DNA from: Pseudomonas farris
GTDB taxonomy: Bacteria > Pseudomonadota > Gammaproteobacteria > Pseudomonadales > Pseudomonadaceae
Direction of reading: 5' to 3'
Assembly: GCF_019145235.1 (NCBI RefSeq)
Contig: NZ_JAHSTV010000009.1
Span: 62,001 to 126,000, forward strand
Length of the DNA: 64,000 bases
Shown here: positions 7,351 to 16,123 of the stretch, one piece after another
Numbering within the stretch: the stretch's first letter is position 1
Layout of the letters: each line of letters begins with the position of its first letter
The notes under the pieces: model-generated
What the model was told of the DNA's origin: nothing
The model's input: only the letters and a program-made list of their open reading frames with translations
Database searches by the model: none
Program-made: the position numbers and the translations under genes

Positions 7351-8018
7351 TGATCCTCCAGGATTAGAACGACCAGGTCTTTCGGGCCGTGGGCGCCGTA
7401 GGCCAGTATTTGTTCGATGTCGGCAGTCTTAGACGGGCCGGAGACCAGCAAGGCGTTGGTCGGCATGCCTTGGGCCCATTCGAATTCCTGCTGTACCTGA
7501 TAGAAGTTGTCGCGGATTTCACTGGCCTTGAGCAGGGCGAAATGCACCGGCGGCACCAGGCTCATCAGGCGCGGTTCTTCCCGCGTCGGCCAGAGAATCA
7601 GGCTGCCTGTCGCGGCGATCGCGCCGAGGGTGGTGGTCAGGCTGGCCGGGGTGTCGTTGAACAACTCGGCTTTCCATTCCTCGACCGGACGCTCGTAGGC
7701 TTTGAGCGCGGGCAGGCCAGGATTTTTCGCCCAATGCTGAGTGATGCGTTGACCGTGAAGTGTCGTCGGCGCAATCAACAGGCTTGGCAGCTGGCGATCC
7801 TGCAGCAATTGCGCCAGCAATTCGGGCCAGCCATCTGCGGACGTCAGATGAATTTCGGTGTGCACCGCTTCCATCAGTTTGCGCAGTTGCGGGATGCGTT
7901 GCTCTGGCGTGTAGGTGTAGGGCGCGGTCACCAGTTCGATATCGAAGTTGTCAGGCACCGGCGTGGTACCCGTCAGACTGTTGCGCAATTTGGCGAGGAT
8001 ATTTTGCTTGGCGCTCAT
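7347..8018 (-). CDS. lutC: lactate utilization protein C (LUD domain)
   Basis: A 223-residue LUD-domain protein (also LldG/YkgG), one of the three subunits of the LutABC system, which oxidises L-lactate to pyruvate without a flavin LldD. The family signature is seen in LGAIAATGSLILWPTREEPR and the C-terminal TADIEQILAYGAHGPKDLVV. The start overlaps the lutB stop by one base (TGATG) and the stop overlaps dld (ATGA), so translation is probably coupled. Which subunit holds catalysis is not settled for the family as far as I know. Confidence 0.9.
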   Translation of the reverse strand: MSAKQNILAKLRNSLTGTTPVPDNFDIELVTAPYTYTPEQRIPQLRKLMEAVHTEIHLTSADGWPELLAQLLQDRQLPSLLIAPTTLHGQRITQHWAKNPGLPALKAYERPVEEWKAELFNDTPASLTTTLGAIAATGSLILWPTREEPRLMSLVPPVHFALLKASEIRDNFYQVQQEFEWAQGMPTNALLVSGPSKTADIEQILAYGAHGPKDLVVLILEDQ

Positions 8019-9472
8019 CAGCGGTCTCCCTGTTTGGCCAAATGCTCGCGGGCCATGTCATGCAGTGAGCGGGCGGCGGGTTTCGGTGCGCTGTGGTTCT
8101 GGGTCCATGGGCCGACGTTGCTCGGCGTCAGCGCGCGCAGGCGAGTGGCGAAGAAACCGAACAGGCGATAGAGCGTTGGCGAACTGTTGAGCTTCGCCCA
8201 GGCGTTCCAGATAAACCGTTCTTTGCGCGAGTACTTGCTGCCCTGACCGCGCATGACCTGATGTGGGCTGTCCGGCGCTTTGACGTTCTCTTCCCGTAGG
8301 CGACGCAGCAATGCGGGGATCGGAATTTTTACCGGGCAGACTTCACCGCAAGCGCCACATAAAGAAGACGCACTTGGGTGATCGGGGACTTTCGCCAGGC
8401 CGACCATGTGCGGGGTGATGATTTTTCCGATAGGCCCAGGGTAAACCTCCCCATAGGCATGGCCGCCGATTCGGGTGTAGACCGGGCAATGATTCATACA
8501 GGCGCCACAACGGATGCAGTTCAGGGTCTGGCGTAATTCGCTGTCGGCAAACGCCTGGCTGCGACCGTTGTCGAGCAATACCAGGTGCACTTCCTGCGGG
8601 CCGTCGAGTTCATCTTCCTTGCGCGGCCCGGAGATCATGTTGACGTAGGTGGTGATCGGCTGGCCGAGTGCCGAGCGGGTCAGTAGCGACAACAGCGGTA
8701 CAACGTCCCGCAGGTTTTCGACGACTTTCTCGATGCCCGTGACGGCAATGTGTACGGGCGGCACGGTGGTCGACATGCGCCCGTTGCCTTCGTTTTCCAC
8801 CAGCAACAGAGTGCCGGTTTCGGCCACGGCGAAGTTGACGCCGGAGACGCCGATGTCTGCTTCGAAGAATTTCTGTCGCAAGACTTTGCGACCAATCTGG
8901 ATGAGTTGGTCAACGTCCTTGGTGTACTCCACGCCAAGTTTGTCGTGGAACAAGGACGCGACCTGACCGGCATTCTTGTGGATCGCCGGCATAATGATGT
9001 GTGAAGGCTTCTCGTGGTCGAGCTGGACGATGAATTCACCCATGTCCGACTCCAGGCATTCAATGCCTTGAGCCGCGAGGACATGGTTCATCTCCATCTC
9101 TTCGCTGACCATCGATTTGCCCTTGATCACTTGCCGCGCCTCGTGAGCGCGGATGATCGCCAAGACGATGCCATTGGCCTCGTCCACCGTTTCCGCCCAG
9201 TGCACTGTCACACCGTTGCGGGTCAGGTTCTGTTCAAGCTGCTCAAGCAGGTCGGGCAACTTGGATAAAGCACGGGCGCGGACAGCATTGCCCAGCACTC
9301 GCAGATGTTCTCTTTCATGGGCATCGCTGAAGGACGCTGCCCGTTTGCTCATCAGTGAATCCATCGCGCTGCGAAAGTTGTTTCGCAGTTGCGTATCAGC
9401 CAAAGCCTCGTGAGCCCGGGCGCGAAAATCTTCTTCTACTGTGACCGTAGGAATAATCGTGGAGGTGCTCAT
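8018..9472 (-). CDS. lutB: lactate utilization iron-sulfur protein B
   Basis: A 484-residue LutB/LldF subunit combining an N-terminal LUD-like domain with a 4Fe-4S ferredoxin region. The cysteine motifs CIRCGACMNHCP and LCGACGEVCPVKIP are intact, followed by the family's DUF3390-type C-terminus. The start at 9472 is chosen because its ATG overlaps the lutA stop (ATGA) and the N-terminus MSTSTIIPT is typical; the in-frame ATG at 9571 lies inside lutA. It acts with LutA and LutC at the cytoplasmic side of the membrane. Confidence 0.92.
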   Translation of the reverse strand: MSTSTIIPTVTVEEDFRARAHEALADTQLRNNFRSAMDSLMSKRAASFSDAHEREHLRVLGNAVRARALSKLPDLLEQLEQNLTRNGVTVHWAETVDEANGIVLAIIRAHEARQVIKGKSMVSEEMEMNHVLAAQGIECLESDMGEFIVQLDHEKPSHIIMPAIHKNAGQVASLFHDKLGVEYTKDVDQLIQIGRKVLRQKFFEADIGVSGVNFAVAETGTLLLVENEGNGRMSTTVPPVHIAVTGIEKVVENLRDVVPLLSLLTRSALGQPITTYVNMISGPRKEDELDGPQEVHLVLLDNGRSQAFADSELRQTLNCIRCGACMNHCPVYTRIGGHAYGEVYPGPIGKIITPHMVGLAKVPDHPSASSLCGACGEVCPVKIPIPALLRRLREENVKAPDSPHQVMRGQGSKYSRKERFIWNAWAKLNSSPTLYRLFGFFATRLRALTPSNVGPWTQNHSAPKPAARSLHDMAREHLAKQGDR

Positions 9473-10293
9473 CGGGCACCTCCGGTACGCTGCCACAGGA
9501 AACTGGCCAGATGCTGGCCGCGCAACGCTTCCTGCTGTTTCTCCAGTGAGCCATTGATGTTCATCAGGCAACCGCAGTCGGCACTGAGTACCTTGTGCGC
9601 GCCGGATTCCTTCAACGCCCGGGTCTTGTCAGCCACCATCGCGCCGGAAATATCTGGCATACGGACGCTGAAAGTCCCACCAAAGCCACAGCATTCACTT
9701 TCGTGGCTATGGTCGACTCGCTCCACATTGCTTAGCTGCGCCAACAACTCACGGCCGTGCAGGTGGGTGTTCATTTCACGGCGTGCCGAGCACGACGTGT
9801 GTAGCGCCACTTTGACCGGTTCGCCGCTGTCCTTGAGCTGCACCTTGCAGACAAACAGCAGGAATTCGGCCAGCTCATAAGTCCGTGCCGCGAGGGCCTG
9901 AACCTGTTTCAACGTTTGCGGCTCGTCCTTGAACAAGTCGGCGTAGTGTTCGCGTAACATGCCCGCGCAAGACCCCGACGGCACCACCACCGGATAATCG
10001 CCGGCAAACAACGCCAGTTGCGAGCGTGCCACGGTCCGGGCCTGTTCGGTGTAGCCCGAGGTGTAGGCCGGTTGCCCGCAGCAACTTTGCCCTTGCGGGT
10101 ATTCGACACGAATGCCTTCGCGTTCCAGCAGATGAATCGCGTCCATCCCGGCTTCCGGGTAGAACAGATCCACCACGCAAGTCCCGAACAGGTAGACCCG
10201 TGACGGTTTTTCGCTGGGGTATTGCCGAGGCTCGGGCAGTGGCGGGGCGACGCGGGTCGCGTTCGGCACTGCGTTGTAAAAAAGCTCGCTCAT
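9469..10293 (-). CDS. lutA: lactate utilization CCG-domain protein A
   Basis: A 274-residue LutA/LldE subunit made of two cysteine-rich CCG domains like those of heterodisulfide reductase and glycolate oxidase GlcF. Motifs visible are SCCGQPAYTSGY in the first repeat and SECCGFGGTFSVRMP in the second; paired CCG domains usually bind Fe-S clusters. A GGAGA ribosome site precedes the ATG. It is the first of four tightly overlapping genes and sits 151 nt after lldP on the same strand. Confidence 0.92.
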   Translation of the reverse strand: MSELFYNAVPNATRVAPPLPEPRQYPSEKPSRVYLFGTCVVDLFYPEAGMDAIHLLEREGIRVEYPQGQSCCGQPAYTSGYTEQARTVARSQLALFAGDYPVVVPSGSCAGMLREHYADLFKDEPQTLKQVQALAARTYELAEFLLFVCKVQLKDSGEPVKVALHTSCSARREMNTHLHGRELLAQLSNVERVDHSHESECCGFGGTFSVRMPDISGAMVADKTRALKESGAHKVLSADCGCLMNINGSLEKQQEALRGQHLASFLWQRTGGAR

Positions 10294-10332
10294 CAGGCGT
10301 GTCTCCGGGTGGTCCCGGTTATCCGTCCGCTG

Positions 10333-10370
10333 AGGCTGCTGAATATAGAGAGGGAAGCTTTCAGCAGCCT
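10333..10370 (-). repeat. hairpin between lldP and lutA
   Basis: AGGCTGCTGAA and TTCAGCAGCCT form an 11-bp perfect stem with a 16-nt loop in the 151-nt gap. No U-tract follows. In a polycistronic transcript such a stem could shield the lldP message from 3' decay and set unequal expression of permease and enzyme. Confidence 0.45.
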
Positions 10371-10444
10371 TGCAGACCCGGTTGTGAATAGCTGACGCCG
10401 GGGGCGTAACCCAGTGTCGGTTTTTTCCGTGCCGCGTGTAGTTC

Positions 10445-12136
10445 TTAGTGCACCAGCATGCCGGTGAACCAGTAAGCCTGAGCCAACGTGATCAGGCCGA
10501 CGATCGTTGCAAAGAATAGGCTGTGCTTGAGGGTGAAGCGGAACAGATCCGATTCCTTGCCCACCAGCCCGGTCGCGGCGCAGGCCACGGCGATCGATTG
10601 CGGCGAAATCATCTTGCCGGTCACGCCGCCGCTGGTATTCGCCGCCACCAGCAAGGTGTCGTTGACGCCGATCTGGTGCGCGGTGGTTGCTTGCAGCGAA
10701 CTGAACAGTGCGTTGGACGAAGTATCGGAGCCGGTCAGGAACACGCCGAGCCAGCCGAGGAACGGCGAGAAGAACGGGAATGCCGCCCCCGTGCCTGCCA
10801 GTACCAGAGCCATGGTCGACGACATGCCCGAGTAGTTGGTGACGAAGGCGAAGGCCAGCACCATGCCGATGGACAGAATCGGCCAGCGCAGTTCGTAGAA
10901 GGTCTCTTTAAAAGTGGTAAGACCAGTTTTTAAATTGATCTTCAGCACCAGCATCGAGATCAGCGCCGAGAAGAAAATCGCCGTGCCGGTCGCGGAAATC
11001 GGATCGAGTTTGAACACCGCCGGAATCGCCGTCGGGGCGGTTACGATCGGGGCGACCTTGATCACCATTTGATCCAGATGCGGAATCGCGAAGTTGAATA
11101 CCCAGCCATACATCGAGCCGCCTGCAGCGAACATCGCCTTGAACGGTTTCAGCGTCCAGATGGTGACCAGTACGGTGAGGATCAGGAACGGCGACCAGGC
11201 TTTGAAAATTTCCCCCAGGCTGTAGGGCGAAGCCACGGTGGTGCGCGGTTGGCCGAAACCACCTGCGCTGGCCACCACGGAAGCCGAGACTGCGCCGACG
11301 ATGTGCGCGCCTGCGGCACGTTTTGGCTGCCAGATTTTCAGGAATAGTGTCAGGGAAATCAGGCTGGCCAGCGCCGAGGTGATGTCCGGCAGTTCCGGGC
11401 CGATGAAGTTCGAGGTGAAGTATTGGGTGATGGCGAAGCTCAAGCCGGCCACCAGTGCCGCGGGCCAGGTTTCCCGAACGCCGCGCAGGCCGTCCATCAT
11501 GAACACCAGCCAGAACGGCACGAATAGCGACAGCAATGGCAGCTGGCGACCGGTCATGGCGCCGATCTTGAACGCGTCGATGCCGGTGACTTGCCCGGCG
11601 ACGATGATCGGAATCCCCAATGCGCCAAAGGCTACCGGCGCGGTGTTGGCGATCAGGCACAGGCCGGCGGCGTACAGTGGGTTGAAGCCCAGTCCCACCA
11701 GCAGTGCGGCGGTAATAGCTACCGGTGCGCCGAAACCGGCTGCACCTTCCAGGAACGCGCCGAAGCAGAAACCGATCAGCAGCACTTGCAGGCGTTGGTC
11801 GTCGGTGATCGACAGCACCGAGCTGCGGATCACTTCGAATTGGCCACTTTTAACCGTCAGTTTGTACAGGAACACCGCTGCCACGATGATCCAGGCAATC
11901 GGCCACAAGCCGTAGGCGAAGCCATATCCGGCTGCCGCGAAGGCCATATCGACCGGCATCTGGAACGCGAAGATTGCCACGGCAATCGACAGCGCGAGGG
12001 TAATGCTGCCGGCCACGTGGCCTTTGAGGCGGAACACGGCCAAGGCCAGGAAGAAAAATACGATGGGGATGACGGCCGCGAGTGCGGACACGCCGAGACT
12101 GCCGAGCGGGCTGTAGAGCTGTTGCCAGGTTTGCAT
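10445..12136 (-). CDS. lldP: L-lactate permease (LctP family)
   Basis: Inner-membrane lactate (and probably glycolate) importer of 563 residues with a dozen or more hydrophobic segments. Family-typical stretches include GFCFGAFLEGAAGFGAPVAI and NALFSSLQATTA with GVTGKMISPQSIAVACAATG near the C-terminus. The start ATG at 12136 is kept because the N-terminus MQTWQQLYSPLG matches the family. It is the first gene of the lactate unit, divergent from the regulator lldR with the operator between them. A Crc/Hfq-type motif lies just upstream of the ribosome site. Confidence 0.95.
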   Translation of the reverse strand: MQTWQQLYSPLGSLGVSALAAVIPIVFFFLALAVFRLKGHVAGSITLALSIAVAIFAFQMPVDMAFAAAGYGFAYGLWPIAWIIVAAVFLYKLTVKSGQFEVIRSSVLSITDDQRLQVLLIGFCFGAFLEGAAGFGAPVAITAALLVGLGFNPLYAAGLCLIANTAPVAFGALGIPIIVAGQVTGIDAFKIGAMTGRQLPLLSLFVPFWLVFMMDGLRGVRETWPAALVAGLSFAITQYFTSNFIGPELPDITSALASLISLTLFLKIWQPKRAAGAHIVGAVSASVVASAGGFGQPRTTVASPYSLGEIFKAWSPFLILTVLVTIWTLKPFKAMFAAGGSMYGWVFNFAIPHLDQMVIKVAPIVTAPTAIPAVFKLDPISATGTAIFFSALISMLVLKINLKTGLTTFKETFYELRWPILSIGMVLAFAFVTNYSGMSSTMALVLAGTGAAFPFFSPFLGWLGVFLTGSDTSSNALFSSLQATTAHQIGVNDTLLVAANTSGGVTGKMISPQSIAVACAATGLVGKESDLFRFTLKHSLFFATIVGLITLAQAYWFTGMLVH

Positions 12137-12152
12137 ATGGGGTGGCCCCTAA

Positions 12153-12160
12153 TTGTTGTT
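12153..12160 (-). promoter_or_regulatory. Crc/Hfq catabolite-repression motif in lldP leader
   Basis: On the minus strand AACAACAA fits AAnAAnAA exactly and ends 16 nt upstream of the lldP ATG. In Pseudomonas, Hfq with Crc binds such CA motifs near ribosome sites to repress translation when preferred carbon sources are present. Lactate uptake is a sensible target, but an 8-mer alone is weak proof. Confidence 0.5.
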
Positions 12161-12189
12161 GGTCAGGCACTGGTCAGCGTTCTTGGATA

Positions 12190-12206
12190 ATTGGTAATAC
12201 CAATTT
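12190..12206. promoter_or_regulatory. LldR operator
   Basis: AATTGGTAATACCAATT is a perfect palindrome around its centre and matches the ATTGGTnnnACCAAT type bound by PdhR/LldR members of the FadR family. It lies between divergent lldP and lldR, 54 bp upstream of lldP, so one site could repress both until lactate binds the regulator. Confidence 0.85.
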
Positions 12207-12398
12207 ACAATCGCTGTTGGCTAGGGTAAAAGCCTTGTATGCGGTGTGTCAATTTGCCGCCCTAAAACTTTTGTCGAATGAGCGGTGCAGAACGCATCTG
12301 ATCTGTTCGATCAAGCGTCGTCTGGTAGGTGCTGATGCAGCGCCGATAGGCCAGAATAGAGAGCCCGGCGAGCCGCCGGGATCGTGGAGAATTGAGTG

Positions 12399-13166
12399 AT
12401 GGGGTTTGATCAGATTCGGCAGCGCCGTTTGTCTGACGATATTGTCGAGCAGCTCGAAGGGATGATTCTCGAGGGCACATTGAAGGCCGGCGAACGCCTG
12501 CCAGCAGAGCGTGCGTTGGCCGAGCAGTTCGGCGTGTCACGCCCTTCGTTGCGCGAAGCGATCCAGAAACTGGCGGCCAAAGGGTTGCTTGTGAGCCGTC
12601 AGGGCGGCGGTAACTACGTGGTGGAATCCCTGGGCTCGACGTTCAGCGATCCGCTGTTGCATCTGCTGGAAAGCAACCCCGAGGCCCAGCGCGATTTGCT
12701 GGAGTTTCGTCATACGCTGGAAGCATCCTGTGCCTACTACGCGGCATTGCGTGCCACAGACGTGGATCGCGAGCGGCTGACTGCAGCCTTCGATGAATTG
12801 CAGGACTGCTATTCGCGCCATGACGAAGTGAGTCGGGTGGAAGAGGGGGCGGCGGATGCAAGATTTCATTTGGCAATCGCCGAAGCCAGTCATAACGCGG
12901 TGTTGCTGCACACCATTCGTGGTCTGTTCGACCTGCTCAAGCGCAACGTGGTGACCAACATCGGCGGTATGTACAAACAGCGCACTGAAACCCGCGACAT
13001 GTTGATCGCGCAGCACAGAGAATTGTATCTGGCGATTATCGAAGGTCGGGCAGAGCAAGCGCGGGAAGTTTCCAGTCGGCACATTTTGTATGTGCAGGAA
13101 GTGCTGGAAGAGGTGCGTCAGGAAGTGCAGCGCGTGGCTCGGGCGGAGCGGCGCAAGGGGATGTAA
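12399..13166 (+). CDS. lldR: FadR-family transcriptional regulator of lactate utilisation
   Basis: A GntR/FadR-type repressor of 255 residues. The N-terminal winged helix covers about 8-75 (LPAERALAEQFGVSRPSLREAI). The C-terminal FCD ligand domain has metal-binding-type histidines in DARFHLAIAEASHN and SSRHILY. It is divergent from lldP with the palindromic operator between, so it most likely senses lactate and controls lldP-lutABC-dld. The ATG at 12399 is preferred, although a GTG directly before it (12396) has slightly better spacing from GGAG. PdhR-like sensing of pyruvate is the main alternative. Confidence 0.87.
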   Translation: MGFDQIRQRRLSDDIVEQLEGMILEGTLKAGERLPAERALAEQFGVSRPSLREAIQKLAAKGLLVSRQGGGNYVVESLGSTFSDPLLHLLESNPEAQRDLLEFRHTLEASCAYYAALRATDVDRERLTAAFDELQDCYSRHDEVSRVEEGAADARFHLAIAEASHNAVLLHTIRGLFDLLKRNVVTNIGGMYKQRTETRDMLIAQHRELYLAIIEGRAEQAREVSSRHILYVQEVLEEVRQEVQRVARAERRKGM

Positions 13167-13198
13167 TCAGTTAGTTCTTTGGTGATTGGACTATTGCA

Positions 13199-13290
13199 TT
13201 CGCGAGCAAGCCCGCTCCCACAGGTTCCGGGTCTGCCACATAAATCTCGGCATCCACGGATAATGTGGGAGCGGGCTTGCTCGCGAAAGC
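13199..13290. repeat. REPIN (inverted pair of REP sequences) 1
   Basis: TTCGCGAGCAAGCCCGCTCC at 13199 and its inverse from 13264 form an inverted pair separated by about 40 bp, between convergent lldR and smpB. The 24-base unit is the palindromic Pseudomonas REP sequence, mobilised by RAYT transposases encoded elsewhere. No RAYT gene is in the window. Confidence 0.9.
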
Positions 13291-13308
13291 GATCTGAAGG
13301 CGAAAGAA

Positions 13309-13791
13309 CTAGTCTTCCTTACCCTTGTTTCGCACCGCACGCTGCAACTCACGACCGGCGTCGCGTTCGCGTTCGGTATCACGCTTGTCGTATTCCTTCT
13401 TGCCCTTGCCCAGAGCGATCTCGCACTTGACCATGTGCTTGCTCCAGTACCAGGAAAGGCATACGCAGGCGTAACCTTTTTGCTGCACGGCAGCGGCCAG
13501 CTTTTCCAGCTCGCGCCGATTGAGCAGCAATTTCCGGGTGCGGGTCGGATCAGCGATGACGTGGGTACTGGCAGTCATTAGCGGCGTAATGTGGCTGCCG
13601 AGCAGCCAGGCTTCGCCATCCTTGAGCAGTACGTAACTGTCAACCAGTTGTAGCTTGCTTGCCCGCAAACTTTTTACTTCCCAGCCGGCCAGGACCAGAC
13701 CAGCCTCGAACTTATGCTCGATGAAGTAATCGTGTCGCGCCTTTTTGTTCTGCGCGATGGTCCCTGTTGGGTGTTTCTTCTGTTTAGCCAT
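13309..13791 (-). CDS. smpB: SsrA-binding protein SmpB
   Basis: RNA-binding partner of tmRNA (ssrA lies at 3072-3465) required for loading it into stalled ribosomes. The product is 160 residues: a beta-barrel core (NKKARHDYFIEHKFEAGLVL, GWEVKSLR) and a basic C-terminal tail (KGKKEYDKRDTERERD) that occupies the mRNA channel. The start at 13791 (MAKQKKHPTGTIAQNKKA) is the family start; the 58-codon extension to 13965 is not used. It is convergent with lldR across a REPIN. Confidence 0.97.
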   Translation of the reverse strand: MAKQKKHPTGTIAQNKKARHDYFIEHKFEAGLVLAGWEVKSLRASKLQLVDSYVLLKDGEAWLLGSHITPLMTASTHVIADPTRTRKLLLNRRELEKLAAAVQQKGYACVCLSWYWSKHMVKCEIALGKGKKEYDKRDTERERDAGRELQRAVRNKGKED

Positions 13792-13909
13792 AGGGGCGGC
13801 ATTATAGGGAGTTGCAAGCGAGTCGGCTACGGTATCGCTACGTGCTTGAGCAGGTTGATTGAATCCCGGACAATGCGGCCTCTTTTTTGAACGCTTGGGC
13901 GTGATAACG

Positions 13910-15313
13910 ATGTCGACAGACAAGGTTTCTGTCCACGGCAGTTGGGCTAGCCGCTGGGTCTTCATACTCGCCGCGACCGGTTCGGCCGTGGGGCTGGGTA
14001 GTATCTGGAAATTCCCTTACATGGTCGGCGTCTACGGTGGCGGAGCCTTCGTGCTGATGTTCCTCGCCTGTATCGCGCTGATCGGTATGCCCGTCATGCT
14101 GGCCGAAACCCTGATCGGCCGCCGCGCGCGGCAGAGCCCGGCGAATGCCTTGAAGGTCCTGGCGCTGGAAGCGGGGCATTCGGCGAAGTGGTCCTGGGGT
14201 GCATTTGCCGGGATGATCACGGCGCTGCTAATCCTGTCTTTCTATAGTGTGGTCGGCGGCTGGTCGCTGGACTACATCATTGATATGGGTCGTGGCGACT
14301 TCCAGGGGGCGACGCCTGATCAGGTCGGTGCCTACTTTGGCGGTGTGATTGCCGATCCGTGGCGCCTGACACTTTGGCACACGATTTTCATGCTCCTCTC
14401 CGCCATTGTGATCGCCAAGGGCGTGGTCGCCGGGCTGGAACGTAGCCTGCGGATCATGATGCCACTGCTGTTCGTGATGATCCTGGTGTTGCTGGGCTAC
14501 AGCATGACTACGGGCCATTTCATGGAGGGCGTGCATTTCATGTTCGACTTCCATCCGGAAAAAGTACTCGACGGCTTGCTGCCAGCGATGGGGCACGCTT
14601 TCTTTTCCCTGAGCGTAGGCGTCGGCTCGATCATGATCTATGGCGCTTATATGCCGAAGAGTTCGTCGATTTCCGGGACTGTGGTCGGCGTAGCACTGCT
14701 CGATACATTCGTCTCTCTGGTGGCCGGTCTGGCATTGTTTCCGATTGTGTTTGCCGCGGGCCTGAACCCGAGCGAAGGACCGGGGCTGATGTTCGTCAGC
14801 CTGCCGTTTGCCTTTGGTAACGTGGCGTTCGGCCAGTTGATGGGCGTAGTGTTCTTCGTGCTGGTAGCGATTGCGGCCTGGAGTTCGGCGATTTCCCTGC
14901 TCGAACCGATGGTGGCTTACCTGGTTGAACGCACGAAGATCAGCCGCGCCTGGGTCACCTTCTGGTTGGCATTCATCTGCTGGTTCGTCGGTCTGGGTAC
15001 CGTGTTTTCCTTCAATATCTGGAAGGAAGCCAAGTTTTTCGTGAACGAAGGCGGGATGTTCCACCTCTATCAATGGGGGGCAGCCGGTGGTCTGGACTTC
15101 TTTGGTGTGATCGATTTCTTCACCTCGCGGATCATGTTGCCACTCGGTGGTTTGTGTTTCGTGGTGTTTGCGGGCTGGGTGATGGGGCGTGAAGCGGTGC
15201 GCGACGAATTGTCGATCCGCCGTCCGGTGCTGTTCGCCTTGTCCCTGTTCTTGATGCGCTATGTGGCGCCCATCGGCATTCTTGTAGTGTTTGCCGCCCA
15301 GCTGTGGAAGTAA
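13910..15313 (+). CDS. sodium-dependent transporter, NSS/SNF family
   Basis: An inner-membrane Na+ symporter of 467 residues with about 11-12 hydrophobic segments. The TM1 signature WVFILAATGSAVGLGSIWKF and the following KFPYMVGVYGGGAF are diagnostic of the neurotransmitter:sodium symporter fold (LeuT-like), whose substrates are amino acids or related amines. The substrate cannot be read from sequence. The start MSTDKVSVHGSW at 13910 is chosen over the upstream frame because the hydrophobic core follows at normal distance, although the ribosome site is weak. It lies divergent from smpB and 7 nt before ratA. Confidence 0.88.
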   Translation: MSTDKVSVHGSWASRWVFILAATGSAVGLGSIWKFPYMVGVYGGGAFVLMFLACIALIGMPVMLAETLIGRRARQSPANALKVLALEAGHSAKWSWGAFAGMITALLILSFYSVVGGWSLDYIIDMGRGDFQGATPDQVGAYFGGVIADPWRLTLWHTIFMLLSAIVIAKGVVAGLERSLRIMMPLLFVMILVLLGYSMTTGHFMEGVHFMFDFHPEKVLDGLLPAMGHAFFSLSVGVGSIMIYGAYMPKSSSISGTVVGVALLDTFVSLVAGLALFPIVFAAGLNPSEGPGLMFVSLPFAFGNVAFGQLMGVVFFVLVAIAAWSSAISLLEPMVAYLVERTKISRAWVTFWLAFICWFVGLGTVFSFNIWKEAKFFVNEGGMFHLYQWGAAGGLDFFGVIDFFTSRIMLPLGGLCFVVFAGWVMGREAVRDELSIRRPVLFALSLFLMRYVAPIGILVVFAAQLWK

Positions 15314-15320
15314 CGCTGAC

Positions 15321-15755
15321 ATGACGACACACATTCAACGTTCGGCCCTGCTGCCGTATCCGGCACAAGCGCTTTATGACCTGGTCAACGATGTGGCCAG
15401 CTATCCGCAATTCCTGCCGTGGTGCTCGTCGGCGGAAGTCCTGGAAAGTACTCCTGAGCTCATGCGTGCCCGCGTCGGCGTGGCCAAGGGTGGCCTGAGT
15501 CAGCATTTCGTGACGCGTAACACTCTGGTGCCAGGGCGTTCGATCGAGATGAACCTGGAGGAAGGTCCGTTCAGCCAGTTGCACGGGGTCTGGGTGTTCA
15601 AGCCGTTGGGCGAGAAGGCCTGCAAGATCAGCCTGGACTTGTCGTTCGACTACTCGGGGCCACTGGTGCGTGCGACGTTGGGGCCTTTGTTCAATCAGGC
15701 GGCGAATACGCTGATGGACGCGTTTTGCCAGCGTGCGAAGCAGATGCATGGTTGA
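15321..15755 (+). CDS. ratA: RatA-type START/SRPBCC domain protein
   Basis: A 144-residue single-domain protein of the Coq10/RatA family: YPAQALYDLVNDVASYPQFLPWCSSAEVL is the family opening, and LDLSFDYSGPLVRATLGPLF the C-terminal helix. The E. coli homologue was described as inhibiting 50S-30S association, while the Coq10 branch binds ubiquinone. Which role holds here is not decidable. It overlaps rnfH by 8 nt; the ratA-rnfH pair next to bamE and fur is conserved in gammaproteobacteria. Confidence 0.9.
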   Translation: MTTHIQRSALLPYPAQALYDLVNDVASYPQFLPWCSSAEVLESTPELMRARVGVAKGGLSQHFVTRNTLVPGRSIEMNLEEGPFSQLHGVWVFKPLGEKACKISLDLSFDYSGPLVRATLGPLFNQAANTLMDAFCQRAKQMHG

Positions 15756-16062
15756 GGCAATGATCAAGGTCGAAGTGGTGTATGCCGCTGTTGATCGTCA
15801 GGTACTGCTGACCGTAACGGTGCCGGTGGGTGCAACGGTGCGAGATGCGTTGCTCAAATCCGGCCTGAACAGCGAATTCCCTGAGCTGGATCTAGCCAGT
15901 TGTCCGGTTGGGATCTTTGGCAAAGTGATCGCTGAACCGGCCAATCGTCCGGTTCAGGCAGGGGATCGCCTCGAGATTTACCGGCCGTTGCTTGCCGATC
16001 CGAAAGAAGTTCGCCGGTTGCGCGCCGCCAAAGCGGCCGAGGCCAAAGCCCGGAATCAGTGA
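15748..16062 (+). CDS. rnfH: RnfH family ubiquitin-like protein
   Basis: A 104-residue beta-grasp protein (UPF0125) with the family stretch VPVGATVRDALLKSGL and RLEIYRPLLADPKEVRRLRAAKA near the end. The start ATG at 15748 lies inside the last codons of ratA; the better-matching IKVEVVY segment begins three residues in. The function is poorly known; the link to Rnf complexes is by name and occasional gene neighbourhood, and no rnf genes are nearby. Confidence 0.88.
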   Translation: MVEAMIKVEVVYAAVDRQVLLTVTVPVGATVRDALLKSGLNSEFPELDLASCPVGIFGKVIAEPANRPVQAGDRLEIYRPLLADPKEVRRLRAAKAAEAKARNQ

Positions 16063-16083
16063 TCCGGTTAAACGCCAGACGAT

Positions 16084-16110
16084 AAAAAACCCGGACATGC
16101 CGGGTTTTTT
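16084..16110. terminator. bidirectional intrinsic terminator between rnfH and bamE
   Basis: AAAAAACCCGG-ACATG-CCGGGTTTTTT has a T-tract on both strands, serving the convergent rnfH and bamE genes. Confidence 0.92.
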
Positions 16111-16123
16111 ATTGCGTCGCAAA

